A stretch of 64,000 nucleotides of DNA, taken from NCBI GenBank assembly GCA_020205615.1, contig CM035160.1:3822437-3886436 (forward strand), written 5' to 3'. The position numbers and the translations under genes were made by a program. The notes below the pieces were generated by a model. It was not told where the DNA came from. It ran no database searches and saw only the letters and a list, made by a program, of their open reading frames with translations. Source of the DNA: Panax quinquefolius (lineage: Eukaryota; Streptophyta; Magnoliopsida; Apiales; Araliaceae). Below are positions 25,106 to 36,469 of this stretch, one piece after another; position 1 is the first letter of the stretch; every line of letters begins with the position of its first letter.

Positions 25106-28100
25106 ATGTCGATCGAGAATATTAACAATGGAAATGAGACCGGTGGAGATGCTGCAGACTCACTAACGAGGACTACGGCAACAGTTGGGCAATGTTCCTC
25201 CCGTGAACAACACCATTGAAAGCGAGATGATGAACGAGGGATGTTTAGAAGTTTTTGCAGTTCATGCAAAATCGACGAGAGGAAACTCGTGTTCAAAATA
25301 CTGAGGAGAAATGATAAGAATTCACGGGTTGTCACAACAAGCAAGATTCAAAGAGTTGGGACCACCGAATTTAAGGGAAAGCCGAGATCCGATCACGGCG
25401 GAAACATGGGTCAAATAAATTACCAAGATATTCGATGTCTTGGGATGCACGGAGGAACAGAAGATTCCATTCGCCACCTTTATATTCCGTGGCGCGAGGC
25501 GGAGACTCATCGGTGGGGAGTCTCGTGAAGCGTATCCATCCAAACCGCACTCAAAGATGTCTTGGGAGACGCTTCAGAAGCTATTTAATGACAAATACTT
25601 TCGAAAGTGAAAGTGTTCGCTATATGAAGGAAGTGGAGTTCATCGATTGGAACAAAAAAACATGACGGTTGTCTCGAAGACGAGGCAAAGTTTCATAGAG
25701 TTATCCGTGTTTGCACCTCATTTGGTGGAGAATGAGGAACGATGACGCGGATGTTTCTTAGAGGTTTGAAACCCCAGATACGCCAAGATCTCATTTCTCA
25801 TAAATTTTCTCTTTATTCAGATGTTGTAAAATGTGGCTCAATTATTAGAAAGCGAGATAACGAAAGTACGGCCAACTGAGGACCACAACCTGGATCGTAT
25901 CGTAGATAGCGATCAAGCAGAATAATGATAACTGCGGAGAAAGAAAAGCAGACGGACGAAATGGTAACCACTGGTGGTAATCATGGCCACGAAAAATGGA
26001 AGAAGCGAAGTTAGAGGAGATTTTAAAAGAGGAGATTTAAAAAACTACCTATGAAGAAGATGATCTTGCGTAACAATTGGTTCTAAGGGAGGAGAACGAC
26101 CACCGGTCATATGCTACAAATGCGGAAAGAGGGACATATCACCAAACCGCCCACACAATTTCAAGGTATGCTATAATTGTGGAAAGGAAGGACATATCGC
26201 CGAGATCAGACAAGAAGCGAAACCTAGTTCAATGGGGACGGTGACTCAAAAGATCGTCCGTAAAAGTCAAAGTCAACGATTCCGGAAGAGCGTTTGTTGT
26301 GGATCGGGTCATAATGCGAGGAACCCAAACGAGGTGATCACGGGTAAGCTATTTATAAATTCTTGCGAAGTTTATACCTTACTTGATCACCGGTCATACC
26401 CATTCATTTATCTCTCCCGCATGTGCTCAACGCTTAAACTTGACTCAGGAGAAATTAGACTTTGACGATCTCTGTGGAAACTCCGTTAGAGAAACTTTCA
26501 TCACATCCAATCGCTTATAAATCTTGTTTGATTCAAGTTGGCACCATTACTCACCGTTGACCTTATCTCTTTAAAGATACTTGCTTTTGATGTGATTTTG
26601 TGGATTGATTGGTTAACTACTCATCATGCCAAAATTGATTGTTTTCGTAAGGTTGTTAGTTTTCATATTCCTAACCAACCTGTTTATTTAATTCAAGCAA
26701 CTAAACTATTAAAATCGATCACCGTCATATCTAATCATAAAGCTATTCGTTTATTAAAAAACGGATGTCAAGCTTTCTTAGCCCATGTTATGGATTTGAA
26801 TAAAGACACGCCAAATTTGAATAATATTCCTGTTGTTATTGACTTTCCAGACGTATTTTTCAAGAACTTCCTGCCTCACCCCGTAACGTGAAGTTGAATT
26901 CTTTATTGATCTTGAACCCGGCACAAAGCCCATTTCTAAAATCCCATATCGAATGGCTCTTATTGAACTTCGGGAGTTAAAGGTCCAACTACGTGAATTG
27001 TTGGACATCGGTTTCATTCGCCCCTAGTACATCTCCTGGGGTGCTCTCTGTTTTATTTGTAAAGAAGAAAGAGGCGGGAGTATGCGATTTTGTATCGACT
27101 ATCGAATTGAACCATGTCACCATCAAGAATAGGTATCCTCACCTCGTATTGATGACTTGTTTGACCCGATTCTAAGGGCACAATTCTTTTCAAAATCGAT
27201 CTTCGATTCGGATATCATCATTTGAAGATTAGAATCGAGGATATTCCAAAGACCGCCTTCGTACTCCCTCGGTATGGGCATTATGAATTCTTAGTCATGT
27301 CTTTTGACTAACTAATGCTCCCTATGGCTTTCATGGATATGATGAACCGAGTATTCAAGGAATATTTGGATCAATTCGTTGTTGTCTTTATTGATGACAT
27401 CCTCATATATTCCAAAAGCCGTGAAGATCATGAGCACCATTTGAATTCGGTACTCCAAAGGCTTCGTGAAAACCAACTATATGCCAAATTGAAGAAATGC
27501 GAGTTCGGCGAGGAAGTAGCATTCCTTGGGCACGCGTGGTGTCGAAATATGGAGTATCCGTTGATCCCGCCAAGATTCAAGCAATACAAAGTTGGGAGCA
27601 ACCGAAGTCGGTGGATCAAGACGTAGCTTTTTGGGCTTATTTGGTTATTATCGGAGATTCGTGGAAGGGTTTTCTCGAATCGCTACTCCATTAACTCATT
27701 AACTCGGAAGGATACAAAATTCGTTTGGAGCGAAGAACGCGAGAAAAGTTTCAAGAGCTTAAGAGGAGACTTATTTCTAAGACTGTTTCTAACAATACCA
27801 TCCGGTTCGGATGGATTTGTTATCTACAATGATGCTTCGTGCAAAGGGTTAGGATGTGTTCTCATGCAACGTGGGAAAGTCATAGCCTATGCCTCATGAC
27901 AACTTAAAAGAGTATGAGAGGAATTATCCTACTCATGATCTAGAGTCGCGCAATCGTTTTCGCTAAAAAAATATGGAGGCACTATCTATATGGGGAGAAA
28001 GTGGAGATATATTCAGCACCATAAAAGCCTTAAATATTTCTTCACTCAAAAAAGAACTCAACACGCGGCAATGACGACGCTGCTCGAGCTATTGAAAGAC

Positions 28101-29688
28101 TACGACCACACTATTCAATACCATCTTAGTAAAAGCGAACGTGGTAGGTGACGCATTGAGTAGAAGATCATATGAACGAAAAGTGCGATGATGTCAAGTA
28201 TACGATAGAGCCAACTTTAATAGAAAAAGTTAAGGTTGCTCAAGCCACCCGAATCGAAATGATGCGTGCGTATGAAGAAGAAAGTACAAGAAGGAGATAT
28301 TCCTAAGCGAGAATTGATGAAGAAGGATTACTTGAGTCCACTCTAGACTTTTGTGTTCCTAACAACTCGATTTGAAGTACAAGATTATGATGGAGGCACA
28401 CAATACGCCATTTGCAATCCATCTCGGAAGTACTAAAATGTATCGTGATCTTCTACATACATTTTGGTGGAACAATATGAAAGAGAGATTGCAAAGTTTA
28501 TCTCGATGTGTTTAACTTGCCAACGTGTAAAGGCGGAGCATCTTGTACCTAAGGGTCCGTTGCAACCACTTGAGATTCCGGAATGGAAGTGGGAACACAT
28601 TACTATGGATTTCGTTATTGGTTCTTCCTACGGTTTCTCAAGGCATCAATGCTATTTGGGTTATTGTTGATAGATTAACCAAGTCCGCTCATTTCTTCTT
28701 GCCGTCACGGAGACTTATTCCTCGAACGCTTCTTGCTAGTATGACGTGAATGAGATTGTGAGGTTGCATGGCATGCCTGTATCCATAGTTTTGGATCGTG
28801 ACCCAAGATTCACTTCAAGATTTTGGGTTAGCTTGCAAAAAGCTAGCATGGGCACGGATTTGCGATTTAGTTCGCATACCATCCCCAAACCAGACGGACA
28901 ATCAGAGAGGACTATTCAAACTCTTGAAGATCTATTAAGACTGTGGTCCTAGACTTCAAGGGTAGTTGGGATAAGTATTTACCATTGGTGGAATTCTCCT
29001 ACAACAACAGTTATCGTGCAAGTATAGGTGTGGCTCCATTCAAGCATTATACGGACGAAAAATGTCGTTCTCCAATATGTTGGGATGAGGTGGGTGAAGC
29101 AACATTGTTGGGACCCGAGTTTAAGACGTATGACTACACGAAAAGATCCAAATGATTCGACAACGATACAAAGCGGCACAAGATCGACAAAAGAGTTATG
29201 CGGATCTTCATCGAAAGGACGTGGAATTTAATGTAGGGGATCATGTATTGTTGCGAGTTGCTCCATGGAAGGAAGTTACAAGATTTGGGAAGAGAGGAAA
29301 GCTCAATCCACGATTTATTGGTCCATTTCAAATTCTTGACCGAGTAGGAAATGTAGCCTATAGACTTGCGTTACCTCCGAGTATGTCTCGTGTTCATAAT
29401 GTGTTTCACATATCTGTACTTCGTAAATATGTGAAAGACCCGAACCACGTTATTGAGTTAGAACCGGACGAGATAGCAGAAGACTTAACGTATGAGGAGG
29501 TACCTGTCAAGATCTTGGATAGGAAGGAGCATGTCCTACGTGCAAAGGTCATACCACAAGTTAAAGTTTTGTGGAGGAATCATGCTATAGAGGAAATGAC
29601 CTGGGAATTGGAAACGGAAATGAAAGCGAGGTATCCTTACCTTTTCAAACACTGTACGTACGCCAATTTCGAGGACGAAATTTCATAA
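25106..29688 (+). pseudogene. Chromovirus gag-pol, broken by many frameshifts (copy 2)
   Basis: Gag starts near 25106. Two zinc knuckles are visible: CYKCGK near 26112 and CYNCGKEGH near 26170. In the protease the active site reads LLDHRS near 26380, where copy 1 has LLDTGS. RT has the catalytic FIDDILIYS at 27391-27417. Integrase pieces run from 28464 and are open from 29152 to the stop at 29686-29688. That last stretch has the GPF.ILDRVG.VAYRL...VFHIS...LRKYV region (29310-29430) and a chromodomain-like end, VLWRNHAIEEMTWELE (29566-29613). About a dozen shifts break the frame. Several map to CAG/CTG/CCG and may be artefacts. Confidence 0.8.
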
Positions 29689-29698
29689 TGAGGAAGGT

Positions 29699-32479
29699 TG
29701 TAAGACCCCTAAATTTTTAAATAAAAATGAATTTCCTTTATTTATTATTTTGAAATAGTAAGGGTTGATTTGATTAATGTGGATAGTTAAGGGTTAAATA
29801 CGCAAATATTTCAAAATAAGCGAAGTGGTTATAAAATATTCATTATCGCTTGGGAATATTCGTTTGGTCGTGGAATATTAAATCGCTTTTGGGAATATTA
29901 AACGACATCAACAAGCGAAACCATGTGTGGGCCCCATAACTTAAAAGCGATTGGATGAAGAAAACGACAAATATAAGTTGTTTTTAAATAACTGGCGTAG
30001 TTTGTCGCCAATTAATCTTGTTGAATACCGGTGGTTAAAACACACTAATACTGGCGTTGTCGAAAGCAAAATAAGATACCTGCAGATTGCACCAATTATT
30101 GATTCTTACGTAGAAGAAGGCACTACTCAATAATGGTTACGAATAATCTTCGCTCAAGATTTTATTGAGTTAATAATTGTCGTGTTGATATTTTATATTC
30201 ATCATTGTTTCAATAATTGTCATTACACAAGATTTTTCATTATCGAAACAATAATTCATATTATCTCGAATAATATTATTAGATAACATTATTGGCAATG
30301 TCTAGAAAGTTACATCTAAGGAGAGGTTTGGTCACCTAATTGCGGCGCCGAAGAAGAAGAAATTCTTATTGGAAAGCCCCTCTTTCCAGGGAACCGCCTC
30401 GGTTGTCAATATTGTGATTCTCGTAATATTATTTATGAGATAATTAATTATTGATTCATATGATGAGAAAAATATTGATTTTATGTGGATATAGATGGAG
30501 AAAATTTTTATAGTGACAATTGTTGAAAATTGAAATTTTATCTTTTCTCGATAAAATAATTCATTTAAATATATTATTTTAATAATATATTAACGGTGAT
30601 ATTTTTATAACGAATGTGGGATATATGAGTATACTGAGGAGGAAGAGTATTTTTGTTGCAATAAATGTTTAAAACATGTTAAACATGTCGGTGGACCCCA
30701 TTTATCGATTCGAAATTTGATTATAGCTTGTAAAATCGAATCGTTTGTGGATTTGGCCAATTTTCATTTGGAATTTTGAAAAACTTTCTTCGCAAAGTTG
30801 TAGAGAATTGAATTTCCTATAAAAACTCGCAAGATTCGAATTTTCTAATGAAAGGGCTATTTATTATGAATTATTGAAGTTCAAGTTCAAATAATTGATT
30901 TTTGAAAGTTTTAATTATTTATTTTATGAAAAACGTTTTTTTCTTACTTTTCTAGAAGGTGGCATGTGGGAAATGCTAGGATCTGAATTCTAAGGTTGGC
31001 GTATGAATTTGATATATATATATATATTAATTTATTAAATTTTTCGCTTTGGTGTTCTTAAGAATTTCCTATAAATAGGTGCTTGGGTTAGAATTGAAAA
31101 TCACACCGTAAACTCAAGTTTTCTCTCTCTATATTATCGAGCATATTCTTATTAGTATTTTGAGTATACTTTGAGTATTGCTAGGCGGTGCAAGTTCCTT
31201 CAAAGACTATACCCTAGATTCTAAATAGAAACCGATCTTTCGAGGTAAGGGATATTATTTTTTCAGAATGATATTATTTCTTCAATATCATTATCTTTGA
31301 AATGTTGATCTGAAGTTTTATCAAATTTAGAACTTTTTCATGTCGGGGTTCTTATTCATGGGTTCTATTCATGAGTTCTTATTCACGAGTTACTATTATT
31401 AGTCTTATTATTCATGAAGCTTTGAAGATGTTTTTGTGGAATTTCTATCTTTTGGTGTTTGAGTTCTTATTCACGATATCGGACTATTCACGTATATGGT
31501 ACTATTCATCGAAAAATAAAATTTCTTCTTTTTCGTCTAAAACATCTATTCGGATACTAACTCGATTGTATCCATGTTTTGATCATTCTTGAATTTTACA
31601 CCACTATGATTATTTTTGAGGTATTTTTGGACGTGGATAAAACCAAGTACGAATCCTTAATCCTTAATCCTTGTCATTTTGTTTCAATCTTTGGATTCGT
31701 TTCTTTAAAAAAAATATTTTTCATCATCCTCGGTCTTAAATGATGATATTATGGAATATCTTTGGCACAGTAGTGCAAAGATGAATGATTTCTTAAGAAT
31801 ATCTTTCGGCTCAGTAGTGCAAAAGATGAATGATTTGAAGAATATCTTTTGGCGTAGTGCAAAGATGAAGCAGTGTTTAAATGAACATGACTAATGATGA
31901 ATATCTTTGGCTTTTCTGTAGTGCAAAGATGAATATTTGATTCCGGATGTATATTGATTGATGTTACGGGGATAAAAGATGAGCGATGAACTTTTAAATT
32001 CATACATAGAAGATAGTAGTTTGCATTCTCTACTTAACTCTTCTAATGAATTATTATTTCATTGCGAATATTGATTTAAAATTTGTTGTCTATTGTATTC
32101 TATTATATTTTTCCTCATTGAAGACTAACGATAATTTGTTGTATATTATCTTAGTCATAATATTCTTTTCGAAAGCTAGTTGAGCTCACCCTTTTCCTTT
32201 TGTTCCATTTTTCTTAGGAGGCGAGAATATAAGCGAGTACAAGTCGAGGGGTATGGAATGAAGGTTTTAGAAAGGATTGTTTAGTAAGCCTCACCATTTT
32301 GTAAAATAATGTATCAATAAATGTGATGAGGATTTATTTGAGTATAGATATTATCAGAAGATAATATTTGTATTCAAACTCACAGCTTTTCTTGTTGTAA
32401 TAATAAAGTTGTAGTTGTTTCGCATACCATGTATTGACAACTCGAATAGGTGATGTATACCTATTTTGGGGGCGCCACA
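29699..32479 (+). repeat. 3' LTR of chromovirus copy 2
   Basis: It starts TGTAAGACCCC right after the purine tract and ends GGCGCCACA at 32479, followed by the target duplication ATTAG. The TATA motif is at 31069-31079, the minisatellite at about 31340-31400 and the hairpin array at about 31750-31940. Confidence 0.88.
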
Positions 32480-32484
32480 ATTAG

Positions 32485-34006
32485 GTTCATGGATTGGTGA
32501 GGAGCCGAGGATGAACCGGATGGCTATCTCGATGGATGTTTTTTTTTCGAGATAAGATGGGGAATGATCCCACCCGGTTCATCATCGAGCACTTGAATTT
32601 CTGGGTTGGGACTATTGGGGGAATGTCGGTACCAAGACGATGGAACTTCGGAGCTCATCGGCGGATCGAAGGGTAATCTTTGTCCTTATCTTCTTAGCAC
32701 GGAGAACCTTCGCCCGATCGTGGAGAGGTATATCAAGCAGGCTTCTCTTAATCGGGACAGATTCGGAAGGTGCAGAGCTAGGGTTGGATGAGGGGGTTGC
32801 TTGTGGAATTGCTTCAGGAATTGTTTCCGGATCACTTTCAAGATTTGTTTCCGGTTGGGTGGATTTGGATTTCTTGGCGGCTCTCTTCCTTTGCCGAGGT
32901 TTGAGAGATTCTTCAGGAACGATGGGTTCATCAGTTCGGGGTTCGTCGTTCTGAAGAAAGACATTGGGTGGATCGGTGACGGGAGGATTAGCTCGGGAAG
33001 ATTCTTCAGTCGGAGGCTCTTCACTCGCATCCGTAATCTTCCCTGCCAAAAAGTCTTACAATTCTTTTACTTTCGAAGAAGTTGGTTTGATCAGAGACAC
33101 TGCAAATAACCATGTATTAGAACCCATGTCACTTAAATATCTCAAAAAACTGTGTTACAAAGTTGTTTGAAACTTACATTTATGGTCATATAGCTAGGCT
33201 TGCTTAGTCAGAAGTGCAAAACTCCATTCCTTCGGAGGAATCTTCTTCAAAAAAATCTGTCATTTCCTTCACACGCTCTTCGGGGATATCTCCAAAGTCA
33301 GCAGAGATCCGATAAGAGATAGTCCAATCTGGAAGAGTAGAGATTTCGGGTCCCGTAACAAAAAACCATTTTTCGTGCCAACCCTTGTTGTCAAGGGTAT
33401 CCATCGTGGTCTCTTCTCAAACGGTGTCAGTCGTGGAGACCGCTTGCTCAACATTTTGAAACCTCGTTCTCGGGACCTACCGGTGGAGAAGAGGGTGAAG
33501 AAGATGTCGACGGAGGGAGGAATCCCTAATTCATGGCAGAAAGCAATGAATGCCAGAATGCGGATGTAGGAATTAGGCACCAACTGGGCGAAACCCACTC
33601 ATATGAACCCTAGGAGGGTAACGACGAAGGCGTGGAGGGGATGGCAAATCCCCTTCTCAAGAAAAGTAACTGGCATAGCGACCCAACCATCCGGTCGATG
33701 GTACATGCGTTCTTCAGGAGCGTGAGCCCTTATAAGCAGACATATCCTAATCGACAATGAGTCCAGGAGGATACGTATCTCAGATTCCGTAACAGTGGAG
33801 GGGGTATTGGCATGAGAAAACTGTTCCCCATCCTTGAAGAATTCGGAAGGAGGAAGAGAAGGGATCAGGGGCGGATTCTTCCCCATGGTTGCTGTGGATT
33901 GGGGATTGGAACTCGAACCCTCTTGGTTAGGGTTTGGATTGGGGGAAACGGTGCTAACAGGAGTCACGCGAAGGGGAGAATTTTGGTTAGAGTTCACAGT
34001 CACCAT
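32485..34006 (-). pseudogene. Antisense extra gene of the Tat-like element, N-terminal and middle part
   Basis: The frame opens at 34006 (MVTVNSNQNSPLRV) with a Ser/Pro/Asn-rich start. A folded domain follows, with HRPDGWVAMPVTFLEKG (about 33690) and LVPNSYIRILAFIAFCHELG (33528-33587). This resembles the domain called 'putative gypsy type transposon' in plant repeats. A single TGA (33599-33601) and a shift near 33400 interrupt it. A donor (AAT|GTAAG, 33177) and an acceptor (TTTGCAG, about 33100) bound a likely 78-base intron. Next comes a basic, acidic and proline-rich middle (RQRKRAAKKSKSTQPETN, about 32860-32912). The gene then resumes at 22140. Confidence 0.6.
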
Positions 34007-34449
34007 TGTTGAGATTTCGTAAAACAGAGAAGGAAGTTCTGTGAAGGAGAAGAAAGCTCAAAGGTTCAAAGTTCAAATTGGCAGGTAAAATCGTGAAAAT
34101 TGGTAAAGTTTATCTTTTATCTTGTGATTACACGAAGTTACTATAAGGGCACATTAAATGTTAGTAATGATGAGAATTCGAATGGGAAGCGTCCGGATCA
34201 ATTCTTAGACATTTTATCAGATTGGGCTTCTCGGTTGGATTTTCGGTTTTTAGACCGTCTTGTTCAATTTCAATCCTTTATTGACTGGGCCTTTTACTCT
34301 GGACATTCAGCCATTCCCTGTCTCATCTTATGGACCAAATTGGGTATGTCTCAATTACTTCCTGTTATGGGCCTTTAGTAAATTCTAATATAATGGACCA
34401 CTTATAGTTTTCTATTAAACATTCTGTTCAACAAAAAACTAGGGGGCAA
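34007..34449. other. Leader of the antisense gene and polypurine tract
   Basis: On the minus strand, bases upstream of 34006 are pyrimidine-rich (TTTGAGCTTTCTTCTCCTTC, about 34042-34061), as in a plant 5' leader. On the plus strand the segment ends with the purine tract AGGGGGCAA (34441-34449), which primes plus-strand synthesis at the LTR edge. An open frame at 34100-34378 has no recognisable content. Confidence 0.5.
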
Positions 34450-35109
34450 TGTTGGGTCATGATATTTCCCCTCTTTAGGCCGAGTAAGTTGGGCTTACTT
34501 ATTAAATTAATCCATTGGGCCTTCATTATTGAACCATGAAAGTCATTAGGTTTAGTCACCATATTACTTCTATTTAACCCTATAAGAAGGGCCTGTTCAT
34601 CAGACTAACCCATTGGATCATTTAATATCTATTACTTTGACTTCAGTAATGATGAAAAAAGCAGATTGATTGACTAAGACACCGCCATGCATTAATGTGG
34701 ATGGGATTATAATGGTACTGCACGCAGATAAACAAATGACCAAAGGTAATGAGTAGAGATATGCAGGTGAAAGCGGGACCCATCGAGATCACGGGGTCAG
34801 GTCGAGGAGGTAGTGGGCACGGCGAACCCAAAAAAAGAGAGTATAGCCTATCAAATAAGTTTTCACAAACAGGTACGTCCTCATACACATTTATATTCAC
34901 ACATACACACCACTGAGGATTATTATCTCTCTCAATACACTAGACATTACATCCTCCATTGTTAACCTTGTGAACACGTATATTGACTCTCACGCCTGAG
35001 CTATCCTCCGGCGGTCCGGCCGTCAAACTTGTGGTGTTTATCGTATTTACTGTGCAGGATCAGGGCGTCTTACGTGATTGGGACGTTGAAAAAGATCTTG
35101 GCGTTAACA
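34450..35109 (+). repeat. 3' LTR of the outer Tat-like element (660 bp)
   Basis: The LTR starts TGTTGGGTCATG after the purine tract and ends GCGTTAACA, so TGTT and AACA form the short inverted ends. The segment 34872-34932 matches 5523-5583, the only surviving part of the 5' LTR. Sequence to the right is TA-rich host DNA. A flanking target duplication cannot be tested, because the left end is outside the window. Confidence 0.75.
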
Positions 35110-35458
35110 ATATATATATATAATTCTTATGATCATATCAATTTAAGTGCTTGGCATGAGGATGGCTGCTGAGTGGTGTGTACAGTGCAGTATAGGTTTG
35201 GTTTAATTGTTTTATGGTCGGTAGTCCTGCAGATCGATATGATCAATAAAATGTTAAACTTGAAACAAGCAAGGGAGAAAAATGGAAGAGACATTTTACA
35301 GGTTCTTTGCATTTTGTTGGGAGGCATTAATTTGCAAGTGGCATTTATATACTCCATTTAGGAGCATATAAGTTACAGTAAAAAGACCATGCAAAAGAAG
35401 GCCTAATTACTCATGTGCTCAATAAAAACAGCATCAAATTATAAATAACAAGTGGGTG

Positions 35459-35519
<61 letters not shown>

Positions 35520-36425
35520 GCTAGTATTTGTTATCTGTAATATATAATATTATTTAATATATATAAATATGATAAAATAAAACATAATTTTATATATATA
35601 TATAACACAGAAAATATTAATCAATAAATTCGAGTCCTTTGAATTCACAAAGTCTCTTTAAAATAAATTTATTCTCTCACATGTGCTAAGGATTAATTGA
35701 ATAATTGCTTCCCAAGATAAAACGGATTTCCAGTTCTTAATTAGAAGCACTTCAAAATTAAGAACACTTCGAACCAAAATTTATGTTATGTACTTAACTT
35801 AAATGAATATTAATTATGCATGCATGAAGAAAAATTAAAAACACTTACTATTACTGCAATATTATTTGACAGAGAACGGAAAATCTGTAGAAACGGGATT
35901 GCAGAAGGGAAGGAACGAGATTATCTGCAGAAACGGGATTGCAGAAGGAAAGGAACGGGACGGGAATTTCTTACTGCAGAACGGGAATAAGGGAAGGAAC
36001 GGGACGGGAATTTCAGAAACAAAACGAGACGAAAAAATTTGTTATATTTTCCAAATGGAAAAATTTGTTATATTTTCCAAATGCTTTCTCACACCATTTA
36101 TTTATAAAAAAAATTCGCATGTAACCGTCGTCAAAACGACATAGTATTGTGATGATAAAAATTATATATCACGAACCCGCCCGTCACGATAACGACCCGA
36201 TCCGACCGAATCGGACTTTAAAATCAATTTTCTCATTCAATTCAAATCTCATTTCCAACGATACTCTATATGATGGAGTAGATAGGGAGCATAAACCTTT
36301 AATTTGTATTATGAATAAAATGCAGTGAATGTAGTTTATCTGATTAACTAATGGAATAAGACGTATCTTCTTCATTTCAGTTCACTTCTCAAAATAATGA
36401 ACATAAAATAAATATGACAAAAAGC

Positions 36426-36469
<44 letters not shown>

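Larger units (their letters stand above)
22146..32479 (+). mobile_element. Full-length chromovirus-like Ty3/gypsy element (copy 2)
   Basis: Same family as 6220-16578 but on the plus strand. LTRs lie at 22146-24918 and 29699-32479. The flanking target duplication is perfect: ATTAG at 22141-22145 and 32480-32484. The interior has a primer site (24923), gag, zinc knuckles, protease, RT, RNase H and integrase, then the purine tract AATGAGGAAGGT before the 3' LTR. It interrupts the antisense gene of the outer element. Near identity of its LTRs outside CAG/CTG/CCG positions suggests a young insertion, but no rate-based age can be given from inspection. Confidence 0.9.
5523..35109 (+). mobile_element. 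Outer Ty3/gypsy element, Tat/Ogre-like, interrupted by two other elements
   Basis: Three segments join into one element: 5523-6219, 16579-22145 and 32480-35109. Reading across the first insertion restores the protease-end motif VDSAYNVILGR. Reading across the second restores a continuous antisense proline/serine-rich segment. Order on the plus strand is a 5' LTR fragment, gag end, protease, RT, RNase H and integrase, then a hairpin array, an antisense extra gene, a polypurine tract (AGGGGGCAA) and the 3' LTR. Position of integrase after RT marks Ty3/gypsy. The DNGSS protease, the YVDDM RT and an extra gene after pol fit the Tat/Ogre lineage. Most of the 5' LTR, the primer site and most of gag are gone. 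Confidence 0.8.

Noticed and set aside
34100..34378. Open frame of 92 codons before the 3' LTR
   Set aside because: It lies in the leader region of the antisense gene, has no recognisable domain, and ends at the polypurine tract.
35866..36144. Open frame of 92 codons
   Set aside because: It runs through a purine-rich tandem repeat, and the peptide is repetitive with no domain.
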